NCBI GenBank assembly: GCA_005884125.1
Contig: VAXP01000117.1
Span: 80,907-113,376, forward strand
Reading direction: 5' to 3'
DNA length: 32,470 nt
DNA from: Actinomycetota bacterium
GTDB taxonomy: Bacteria; Actinomycetota; Acidimicrobiia; Acidimicrobiales; AC-35
Shown: piece after piece, positions 23,538 through 30,410 of the stretch
How the letters are laid out: each line of letters begins with the position of its first letter
Numbering within the stretch: position 1 is the stretch's first letter
Notes under the pieces: generated by a model
What the model was told of the DNA's origin: nothing
What the model saw: only the letters and a program-made list of their open reading frames with translations
The model's database searches: none
Translations under genes and position numbers: made by a program

Positions 23538-24157
23538 GCGGGGGCAGGCAGGCCGAACAGTGCGCGCAGCATCTGCTTGACCTCCCCCGCCAGTCGTGGC
23601 TCGTCGGCGCTGGAGCGGAGGTGGGCGGTGAGCCCGACCCCGTACAGGGTCAAGCCCACGAGCCTGACGTTTCTCCGGAAGCTGGGGTCTGCGGCCAGCT
23701 CGGGCCCGACCAGCCGGGCGAAGGTGGCGAAGACGAGCTCGGCCGCCCGCTGATCGACCGAGCTCAGCATCGCGGCCAGGTCCGGGTCCGAGCGGCTCGC
23801 GCGGAGCAGCTCGATCAGGGCCTGGAAGGCAGGTGAGCTCACGTAGTTACGCCAGAAGTAGTCGACCGCCGAGTCCAGCCCCTCCTCCGGCGTGAGCCGG
23901 TCGAGCCCGACCGGGGCGGGGAGGGCGCTGACGGCACCCTCCGAGTGGAGGGCAGCCGCGACCAGCAGCTCTTCCTTGGATCGAAAGTGCCGCCAGACGG
24001 CTCCGTTGCTGAGCCCGGCGCGCCGGACGATTTCGGGGAAGGTTGTGCCCGCGTAGCCCCGGTCGGCCAGGCACTCGAGCGCCGCGTCCAGCAGCCTGAT
24101 CCGGCTGGCGGCCCGGCGTTGGGCCTGGGTCCGCCGAGGTGGTGCCGCGGAGGCCAC
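23534..24157 (-). CDS. TetR-family transcriptional repressor 2
   Basis: 207 residues. TetR_N helix-turn-helix at ~14-65: SRIRLLDAALECLADRGYAG then TTFPEIVRRAGLSNGAVWRHFRSKEELLVAA. The C-terminal ~140 residues form the ligand and dimer domain. GTG at 24157 without a ribosome binding site but with a -10 hexamer ending 6 bases upstream, so probably leaderless. It forms a coupled operon with hydrolase 3 and is divergent from the LP4-subtilase operon. Two identical-plan operators lie in the 146-base gap, one on each promoter, making this protein the obvious regulator of both operons. Confidence 0.9.
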   Translation of the reverse strand: MASAAPPRRTQAQRRAASRIRLLDAALECLADRGYAGTTFPEIVRRAGLSNGAVWRHFRSKEELLVAAALHSEGAVSALPAPVGLDRLTPEEGLDSAVDYFWRNYVSSPAFQALIELLRASRSDPDLAAMLSSVDQRAAELVFATFARLVGPELAADPSFRRNVRLVGLTLYGVGLTAHLRSSADEPRLAGEVKQMLRALFGLPAPA

Positions 24158-24163
24158 GGGGCC

Positions 24164-24192
24164 AGAATGCCGGACGACTTGGAGGTCGTCAA
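24164..24192 (-). promoter_or_regulatory. Promoter of the TetR2-hydrolase 3 operon
   Basis: On the minus strand, TTGACG (24192-24187), a 17-base spacer and CATTCT (24169-24164), which ends 6 bases before the GTG start at 24157. Operator A covers the -35. Confidence 0.65.
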
Positions 24193-24199
24193 ACCTCTA
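24180..24199. promoter_or_regulatory. Operator A of TetR repressor 2
   Basis: Read on the minus strand it is TAGAGG-N8-CCTCCA, an inverted repeat with one mismatched pair. It overlaps the -35 of the leftward promoter. Same half-sites and same 8-base centre as operator B, 65 bases away. Confidence 0.75.
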
Positions 24200-24231
24200 A
24201 CTCGTCCCTGTACCACGGGGGGCTCTCGGCA

Positions 24232-24261
24232 TTGACCGCAGACTTAGAGGACATCTACCCT
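24232..24261 (+). promoter_or_regulatory. Promoter of the LP4-subtilase operon
   Basis: TTGACC (24232-24237), an 18-base spacer and TACCCT (24256-24261). Operator B covers the spacer and the whole -10. Confidence 0.55.
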
Positions 24262-24264
24262 CTA
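24245..24264. promoter_or_regulatory. Operator B of TetR repressor 2
   Basis: TAGAGG-N8-CCTCTA, perfect 6-base arms. It lies over the -10 of the rightward promoter. Binding here would shut off LP4 and the subtilase. Confidence 0.8.
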
Positions 24265-24303
24265 TGTGTTCGAGGCTGGGGATCGGGCTGAAGGGTGCGC
24301 GGG

Positions 24304-25854
24304 ATGGGCCGTTGGAGCCTGCGGAGGTGGGCCGGGGCGACCGCTGCGACCCTCGTGCTGGCCTCCGGGTGCGGAACGACGGTCCACAGCGGGCGCGGCC
24401 GTTCGTCTGACTCGAACCCGAGCGGGGGACTGGCGGCGTCCGACGCAGGCTCGCCCGCCGCAGGTGGAGGCCCGGCGAACAGCCTGCCTGGTGGCGGGGG
24501 TGGGGCCGGCGGCGGTGCAGCCGGGGCCAGCCAGGCCGGGGCCGCGTCCCGACGCGTCCCAGGCGCCGGTGCCGGCACCGGCGGACCGGCCTCGCAGGCC
24601 ACTAGGCAGGCCAGCGTCGTGCGTCTCGGGGTGATCTACCTCAAGGGACTGGACGCCGCCTACAAGTCGGCGGGCGCCAAGAGTGCGACGACGGACTCCC
24701 AGGCCGACTACGCGGCGGTCGTCAACGACATCAACGTGCACGGGGGGATCGCCGGCCGGCGCGTCCTCCCCTTCTACTACGCCATCGATGCGGCCTCGGC
24801 TACAGCGCCAGCCGATCAGCTGCAGGCGGCGTGTACTCACTTCACCCAGGATCAGCCCGTCGACGTGGTCCTGAGCTATACGCCAGGTTCCGGGGGCGTG
24901 CTCGTCAGCTGCCTTCGCGCCAGAAGGGTGCCCCTGGTCATCGGGTCCAACGAGGCGGACGTCTCCGCCGACAGCCTGTCGGGATCCCCGATGCTGTGGG
25001 AGCCCGCCGAGGTCAGCCTCGACCGGCTGGAACAGGTGCTGCCCCGGTTTCTGATCGGCGCCCATTGGGCCGACGCCAGGTGGGGGTCGGACCCACGGTG
25101 TGCAACCGTCGAGACCCGCATCGGGGTGGTCACCTTCGACCAGCCCGACTGGAGGTCCGCCTACACCAAGAACCTGGCGCCCGAGTTCGAAGCAACCGGC
25201 CACAAGGTCTACGACGTGGCCTTCCTGAGCGTGAGCGGCAACACCGCCAATCAGCTGGCCGATGCGTCCGCGGCCGTGCAGAACGCCGTGCTCAAGTTCT
25301 CCACCGACTGCGTGGACCACGTGGTCTTCGTTTCCAATGTTGCCGTGGACTACCTGTTCATGAACGTCGCCGAGCAGCAGCAGTACGCCCCCCGTTACGG
25401 GCTCAGCTCGCTCGAGGCCCCGCCCGTCATCATCCAGAACCTCGCCAACCCCCGTACCCAGCTGACGGGTTCGATCGGCGTCGGATGGTCTCCCTTTTCG
25501 GATGTGAACATCCAGGACTTCGACGCGGCCGCCAGGGCGCCGGGGCAGCGGTGCATGGATGTGCTGAAGCGCGCCGGGCTGGCACCCGTCGACAACAACT
25601 CGTCGATCCTCGCCGCACCGTCGTGCGAGGGCCCGTACTTTGCCGCCGCCGCCTTCGGCCGGTGGCTCGACTCGCCGCCGAGCAACGGGCTGGTCGACGC
25701 CGTCAACGGACTTGGTTCGAGCTATCAGCCGACCGGGACCTTCTCCGCCTCCTTCCGTGCCACCCAGCACGACGGCGCCAGCGCCTACCGCGCCCTGACA
25801 TTCGTCGACTCCTGCACCTGCTACCGCTACGGCTCGGGGCTCCAGGCGTGGTGA
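24304..25854 (+). CDS. Substrate-binding lipoprotein of the Leu/Ile/Val fold, LP4
   Basis: 516 residues from the ATG at 24304, with AAGGG 8 bases upstream; a GTG three codons earlier is also possible. Signal peptide RRWAGATAATLVLASGC with lipobox Cys23, then a Gly/Ala/Ser linker of ~80 residues. Family motifs: GGIAGR, FTQDQPV (a variant of the FTQDHHV of its paralogues), VDHVVFVSN, QQYAPRYGLSS, GWSPFSDV and a C-terminal C504-T-C506-Y-R-Y. The stop overlaps the start of a secreted subtilisin-like protease (GTGA), so binding protein and protease are made together, and both act outside the membrane. This suggests the protease releases peptides or amino acids that the lipoprotein captures, or that the protease processes the receptor. 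Confidence 0.87.
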   Translation: MGRWSLRRWAGATAATLVLASGCGTTVHSGRGRSSDSNPSGGLAASDAGSPAAGGGPANSLPGGGGGAGGGAAGASQAGAASRRVPGAGAGTGGPASQATRQASVVRLGVIYLKGLDAAYKSAGAKSATTDSQADYAAVVNDINVHGGIAGRRVLPFYYAIDAASATAPADQLQAACTHFTQDQPVDVVLSYTPGSGGVLVSCLRARRVPLVIGSNEADVSADSLSGSPMLWEPAEVSLDRLEQVLPRFLIGAHWADARWGSDPRCATVETRIGVVTFDQPDWRSAYTKNLAPEFEATGHKVYDVAFLSVSGNTANQLADASAAVQNAVLKFSTDCVDHVVFVSNVAVDYLFMNVAEQQQYAPRYGLSSLEAPPVIIQNLANPRTQLTGSIGVGWSPFSDVNIQDFDAAARAPGQRCMDVLKRAGLAPVDNNSSILAAPSCEGPYFAAAAFGRWLDSPPSNGLVDAVNGLGSSYQPTGTFSASFRATQHDGASAYRALTFVDSCTCYRYGSGLQAW

Positions 25855-27110
25855 GGCCCCCGTGGGGCCGCCGGTGGATCGCGGCCTCCGTCTGCGGCGC
25901 AGCGCTGGGCGCCATGCTCGCCCGGGCCGTCCCGGCAGCGACCGCACCGGCGAGTACGGGCACGGTTGCCTCCCGCGCCCAGCGGGCTCGGGGCGAGCTG
26001 GCCGACGCCAGTGGCCACAGGCTCGACGGCAGGGGGGCATCCATCGCCATCATCGACACGGGCATCGACCCGACGCACCCGGCGTTCGCGCTGGCGGGCC
26101 GAGGGAGCAAGGTGGCTGCCGTCCTCTCGGCGGAGGCGTGCATCATCGACGGCGAGGAGAGCCCCTACACGAGCGAGGTGAGCAGCGACCCCGCGTGTGT
26201 CGTCCCGGTGCCGCCCGCCAACGTGGACGCCGGCCACGGTGGCCACGGCACCATGGTCGGCGGGGTCGCCGTCGGGGACGCCTACCAGTTGCCTGACGGT
26301 ACCGAGGTGGGAGGGGTCGCCCTGGGCGCCCGGCTCATCGTGATCTCGACCACGGCTGGCCTGGTCGGCATCGACAATGCCTTCGCGTGGATCCTGGCCC
26401 ACCACGCCGCGCCGTGCGGAGCCGGAGTTCCGGCCAGCGAGTGCCCGCCCATCAAGGTGGTGAACTGCTCTTGGGGCGCGAGCACCCCCGTCATCGCCCA
26501 CCTCCAGGACGCCCTGGCCCGTGCCGGGGTGGTCACCGTGTGGGCCAACGGCAACACGGGAGGCGACGGCTCCACGGATCACTCCAACCCCGACGCGACC
26601 GACGACCAGACGCCCGGCGTGATCGCTGTCGCCGCCTACGACGACCACGGCACCGGGACGCGCGACGGGGAGCTGGCGTCCACCTCCTCCCGGGGCCAGG
26701 CCAGCCAGCCCACCACCTGGCCGGACGTGTCGGCCCCCGGGGTCAACATCATCTCCGCCTGTCGCCCGTACCAGGCCATCTGCCCAGCCGTCGAGACCGA
26801 ACCGCCCCGCAGCGGCCCGGGCCCCAATGACGTGGACACCTACTTCATCGGTTCGGGCACGTCGTTCGCCGCCCCCGAGGTGGCGGGGATCGTGGCCATG
26901 CTGTTCCAGGCCGACCCCGCCGCGAGCGCGGGCCAGATCGAGGACGCGCTCAAGTCGACCGCCTACAAGTTCAAGTTCGGGGTGCCGTACCAGGCGCTCG
27001 GGCCGTACACGTCCAGCTACGACAAGGGCGCGGGCCTGGTCGACGCCTACGCCGCGTCGCTCGCCCTCGGAGCCCGTCGTCTTGGCGGCGACCCGGGGGC
27101 GGGCCGATAA
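25851..27110 (+). CDS. Secreted S8 (subtilisin-like) serine protease
   Basis: 419 residues from the GTG overlapping the LP4 stop. The N terminus is a signal peptide with a twin-arginine (GRRWIAASVCGAALGAML) and a likely cleavage near AVPA-AT. The triad is Asp69 (IIDTGID), His132 (GHGGHGTMVGG) and Ser338 (GSGTSFAAP), with the oxyanion Asn in WANGNTGG. The propeptide, if any, is very short (~30 residues between signal and catalytic domain), shorter than the usual I9 pro-domain, so folding may not need one. No C-terminal anchor or sorting motif is seen, so it is probably released. It lies in an operon with LP4 under the TAGAGG operator. Confidence 0.92.
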   Translation: MRPPWGRRWIAASVCGAALGAMLARAVPAATAPASTGTVASRAQRARGELADASGHRLDGRGASIAIIDTGIDPTHPAFALAGRGSKVAAVLSAEACIIDGEESPYTSEVSSDPACVVPVPPANVDAGHGGHGTMVGGVAVGDAYQLPDGTEVGGVALGARLIVISTTAGLVGIDNAFAWILAHHAAPCGAGVPASECPPIKVVNCSWGASTPVIAHLQDALARAGVVTVWANGNTGGDGSTDHSNPDATDDQTPGVIAVAAYDDHGTGTRDGELASTSSRGQASQPTTWPDVSAPGVNIISACRPYQAICPAVETEPPRSGPGPNDVDTYFIGSGTSFAAPEVAGIVAMLFQADPAASAGQIEDALKSTAYKFKFGVPYQALGPYTSSYDKGAGLVDAYAASLALGARRLGGDPGAGR

Positions 27111-27131
27111 CAGCCGCGGCCACCACCCGCG

Positions 27132-28784
27132 CTAGCCGATGGGCGTGAGCGCCGTGACCATCCAGGCGATGAAGATGGAGTCGACCACCGCGATGACCGC
27201 CGGGTTGCGTCCCGCCGCGAAGCATGTGTCGGCGAACACCTCCAGGATCAGGTACTGGAGGACGAGGATGGGCACCACCAGCGTGATGACCCCCGGCAGC
27301 AGGTTCAGGCGCACGCCGACCAGCAGCGCCAAGAGGAGAATGACGCGGCCCAGCGCGCCCCACCCGACGGCTGCCCACGTACCGCCCCGGCGCACGAGTC
27401 CCTCGAAGGCGGCGAAGAAGGGCAGGGCGAGCACAGCCACCACCGCCCAAAGCACGAGCCGCTCCCACGTCGGCACCAGCCGGTGGAACACCACCTCGAG
27501 CGGTGTGAGCAGCAGGAAGGTGACCAGGGCTGCTGCCGCGCCCGGCCCCGCCACCGATCGCAACGGCAGCCAAGGGCCGTCGCCCACCCACGTTGCGATC
27601 CGGCCGGTCACAACGCCGCGGCGGACGTAATGCCGCAGCGCCCACAGCGCCGCCCCGGCGAGCGCGGCGTGGACGATGACGGGCTGGCCCGCGCCCAGTG
27701 GAAGGATCTCGGGTCCTCCCATCACGAGGAGCGGCATGGTGACGACCATGGCTCCGGTCAGGAGCAGGACGCCGCCGGTGGAGGCCGTCGACGGCATGGC
27801 GCTTACCTGCCGTCCGATCGCCACCCCCAGCAGGGCGATGAGACCGAGGGCTGTCAGCAGATAGAGCGCGGCCGTGCCCAGCCGGGGATCATGAAGGCCC
27901 GGCGGTGCGCCGGGGCGAGTGACGCCGAACACCGGGTCGAGGAAGCGGACGATCTCGCGGATCGCGGCCCCGGAGTACAGGATCGTGACGTGGTCCTTGC
28001 CCCCGATCTGCACCTGGCTGACGGCCGTCTTTCCCACCAGCTGGGCGGCCAACTCGCTCTGGCGGTGGCGGATGAAGGCGGGGTCGTGCTGCGCGCTCAT
28101 GAAGAGGATGTGGCGCGGGATATCGACGTCGCTCACCTCCGAGCCACCCGAGACCGGAATCACCGCTACGGGCCGGGGATCGACGCTGGCAAAGTCCAGG
28201 GCGGCCCCCGCTCCCATGGAGTGGCCCAGGACGGCGATGCGTCTGGCGTCTATGTACGGCGAGGTCCCGGCCCAGCCGACCACCGCGTCGAGGTCGCGGC
28301 GCAGGTCGCCCCGGAACTGGGAGGCGTTCGAGCCGTGGCCACGGAAGTCGAAGGTGAGCACGGCGTATCCGGCGCTGGCCAGGCTCCGTGCCATCGGGCT
28401 CATGATCTGGCGGTCGGCGGAGTAGCCGTGAGCCACGACCACGAGCGGGGGCCGTTGTCCCAGGGGCCTCTGCACGGGCAGCTGACCGTCCTGCAGCTTG
28501 CCCGGGAGGTACAGCGTGGCGGGTATCCCGTCCCCGATGCTGACCAGAGAGGTGTGGGCCGGGCCCCCCCGTTCCTGTGCCCCCAGGCGGGCGAGCAGGA
28601 CCACGGCTAGGACGACCAGCACCACGCCCGCCGCCAACGTCCTCCTGCCGGTTCGGCGAGGCGGCGGCGAGGTTTCTGGGCGTGTCGGTTCCTCTGACGG
28701 CGCGACGACGGCCGAGGGCCTGCGTCGGGACCGGGCAGTTTGCGCCATGTGCGAGAGTCTGCCCTTGCCCTGGCCCCGCGTCAC
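27132..28784 (-). CDS. Alpha/beta hydrolase fused to a multi-pass membrane domain
   Basis: 550 residues from the GTG at 28784 (or 538 from the ATG at 28748). A basic cytoplasmic N terminus is followed by one membrane helix (~50-66), an extracytoplasmic alpha/beta-hydrolase domain (~75-290), then ~8 hydrophobic segments up to the C terminus (from ~305). Hydrolase motifs: HGYSADR with the oxyanion region, DFRGHG, Ser189 in GHSMGA, Asp234 in SAQHDP and His265 in GGKDH, a complete triad. This dienelactone-hydrolase/esterase-like domain attached to a polytopic domain is unusual; the substrate could be a lipid, cell-wall ester or peptide ester at the outer face of the membrane. It converges with the subtilase gene. 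Confidence 0.8.
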   Translation of the reverse strand: MTRGQGKGRLSHMAQTARSRRRPSAVVAPSEEPTRPETSPPPRRTGRRTLAAGVVLVVLAVVLLARLGAQERGGPAHTSLVSIGDGIPATLYLPGKLQDGQLPVQRPLGQRPPLVVVAHGYSADRQIMSPMARSLASAGYAVLTFDFRGHGSNASQFRGDLRRDLDAVVGWAGTSPYIDARRIAVLGHSMGAGAALDFASVDPRPVAVIPVSGGSEVSDVDIPRHILFMSAQHDPAFIRHRQSELAAQLVGKTAVSQVQIGGKDHVTILYSGAAIREIVRFLDPVFGVTRPGAPPGLHDPRLGTAALYLLTALGLIALLGVAIGRQVSAMPSTASTGGVLLLTGAMVVTMPLLVMGGPEILPLGAGQPVIVHAALAGAALWALRHYVRRGVVTGRIATWVGDGPWLPLRSVAGPGAAAALVTFLLLTPLEVVFHRLVPTWERLVLWAVVAVLALPFFAAFEGLVRRGGTWAAVGWGALGRVILLLALLVGVRLNLLPGVITLVVPILVLQYLILEVFADTCFAAGRNPAVIAVVDSIFIAWMVTALTPIG

Positions 28785-28826
28785 GCTCTTTCGACACTCG
28801 GGCTACCGCCCCGGGTCATGAGCTAA

Positions 28827-28863
28827 CCATGCACACAAAATGGCCCGATCCGGCGATTGTCCC
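28827..28863 (+). promoter_or_regulatory. Conserved upstream element of response regulator 1
   Basis: 37 bases that match, at 31 of 37 positions, an element before the second response-regulator gene (30993-31029, minus strand). Shared blocks include AAATGGCC, GATC and GGCGATTGT. It ends 96 bases before the start codon. Flanking DNA is not conserved, so it is probably a binding site or promoter element rather than general duplication. Confidence 0.6.
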
Positions 28864-28959
28864 CCCAATGGGACGGACCGCAGAATGCCTCCAGCTCACC
28901 TCGCACCTCGAACCAACGGGGCCGGGGCACGCCGTGACAGGAAGCTGGGGAAGGTCCCG

Positions 28960-29451
28960 ATGGCAGTGCGGCTGTTGGTGGCGGACGACGAGCCCGACGT
29001 GCGCCTGCTCATGCGGCTCAGCCTCGGCCTCTACGACGGCCTCGAGATCGTGGCCGAGGCCGTCGACGGCCTGGACGCCGCCCGTCTCGCCGCCGAGTGC
29101 CACCCCGATGTCGTGGTCCTCGATTGGAGGATGCCTCGGGTGAGCGGGCTCGAGGCCATCCCGCTCATTCGCCAGGCTGCCCCGGGCGCCCACATCCTCA
29201 TGTACACCTCCCAGCCCTCCCGACAGTCGCAGGACGACGCCCTCGCCGCCGGAGCTGACGGCTACTTGGAGAAGACGGCGGGGACCGAGGCCCTGGTTGC
29301 GGCCTTGAGGCGACTCGCAGCCCAAGCAACGGTCACCGCGCCTGACCCGAGGACCCGGCCGAGCGGAGCCGGCGCAACAAGCCCTCGGCGCTCATGGCGA
29401 TCGACCGACCACACAGCGCCTTCACAGACGGCGCGGCGCCATGGCGCCTGA
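28960..29451 (+). CDS. Receiver-only response regulator 1
   Basis: 163 residues from the ATG at 28960 (GGGGAAGG upstream). A single REC domain covers ~1-125: acidic pocket Asp9-Asp10, phospho-acceptor Asp55 in VVVLDWRMP, Thr in MYTSQ and Lys in YLEKTAG. There is no DNA-binding or enzymatic output domain, only a ~40-residue Ser/Arg/Pro-rich tail. It is therefore a CheY/DivK-like signalling protein. Close paralogue of response regulator 2 (HPDVVVLDWxMP, EAIPLIR, ALAAGAD, YLEK shared). No histidine kinase gene is nearby. A DMT transporter gene follows 62 bases downstream on the same strand and may be co-transcribed. Confidence 0.88.
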   Translation: MAVRLLVADDEPDVRLLMRLSLGLYDGLEIVAEAVDGLDAARLAAECHPDVVVLDWRMPRVSGLEAIPLIRQAAPGAHILMYTSQPSRQSQDDALAAGADGYLEKTAGTEALVAALRRLAAQATVTAPDPRTRPSGAGATSPRRSWRSTDHTAPSQTARRHGA

Positions 29452-29513
29452 CCCGTCCGGGCCCCATGCCTCGCGACCCTGGGATGATGCGCAACGAAAG
29501 GGAAGGACGGCAG

Positions 29514-30410
29514 ATGCTCGTCGTCATCATGGCCCTGGGGGCGACGTCGCTCTTCGGGGTCTCGAACGTCCTCATGCACGTCAAGGCCCGGGCCGCGCCG
29601 GCGGAGCACTCGCTGCGCCCGACGCTCCTGGTTCACCTCGCCCGCCAGCCACTATGGCTGGCGGGCATCGGCACCCAGATGGCCGGCTTCGGCCTACAGG
29701 CGACGGCTCTGGGGCTGGGGTCGTTGACGGTGGTGCAGGCGCTGGGTCCGGTTGGACTGCTGCTTGCCCTGCCGCTCGCCGCGCGCGTGTCTCACAAGCG
29801 GTTCCGCGGGGCCGACTGGGTTGGGGCTGTCGCCACGGTGGGAGGCCTGGCGGCGTTTCTCGCCATCGCCGCGCCCAGCAAGGGTGTCCCCGTGCCGACC
29901 GCGTCGGCCTGGTCCGTCCTCCTGGCCGCCACCGTGGCAGGGTCCGGCGCCCTCATCGCCATGGGCCGGCGCCTGTCTGGTGCGGCGCGGGCCGTGGCGC
30001 TGGGCACGGCATGCGGAGCCGTTCTCGCCCTGACGGCGGCCTTCACGAAGACCGCCGCCAACCGCTTCAGCCACGGGTTCCTGACCGGCGTCGCCAGCTG
30101 GGAGCCGTACGCCCTGGCTGTCAGCGGCTTGCTGGGGATCTTGCTCATGCAGAGCAGTTTCCAGGCTGGCGACCTCGAGTGGTCTCTCCCCGCCATGGCC
30201 GTCGCCAACCCCGTCGTGAGCGTGATCGCTGGGACCGTGGCCTTCCACGAGCACCTGAGCGCCCCGGCCGGGACGGTCGCCATTCTGCCGGTCAGCCTCG
30301 CAGTGGTCCTGGCAGGTGTCGTCGTCCTGGCCCGATCCCCCGCCCTCGTCGCGATCTACGAAGAGCCTGCCGGCGAGTTGAGGGCGGGGCTGGAAGGCGT
30401 TCCGCGGTGA
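29514..30410 (+). CDS. DMT (drug/metabolite transporter)-type membrane protein
   Basis: 298 residues from the ATG at 29514, which has AAGGGAAGG 7 bases upstream; earlier in-frame starts would add a hydrophilic stretch before the first helix. Nine to ten hydrophobic segments, beginning MLVVIMALGATSLFGVSNVL, with the two-repeat look of EamA/NIPA-like transporters (ATALGLGSLTVVQALGPVG in the first half, SFQAGDLEWSLPAMAVANPVVSVIAG in the second). The first half has 'LG..TVVQ..GP' and the second 'ANPVVS...G...F.E', typical of this group. Cargo unknown. Its last 119 bases lie antisense to the tail of response regulator 2. Confidence 0.82.
   Translation: MLVVIMALGATSLFGVSNVLMHVKARAAPAEHSLRPTLLVHLARQPLWLAGIGTQMAGFGLQATALGLGSLTVVQALGPVGLLLALPLAARVSHKRFRGADWVGAVATVGGLAAFLAIAAPSKGVPVPTASAWSVLLAATVAGSGALIAMGRRLSGAARAVALGTACGAVLALTAAFTKTAANRFSHGFLTGVASWEPYALAVSGLLGILLMQSSFQAGDLEWSLPAMAVANPVVSVIAGTVAFHEHLSAPAGTVAILPVSLAVVLAGVVVLARSPALVAIYEEPAGELRAGLEGVPR

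Noticed and set aside
24262-26040. 592-codon minus-strand frame opposite LP4
   Set aside because: Would cover the divergent promoter and both genes of the operon; no domain signal.
27483-28610. Plus-strand frame opposite the hydrolase-membrane fusion
   Set aside because: Antisense shadow; hydrophobic helices and catalytic motifs are on the minus strand.
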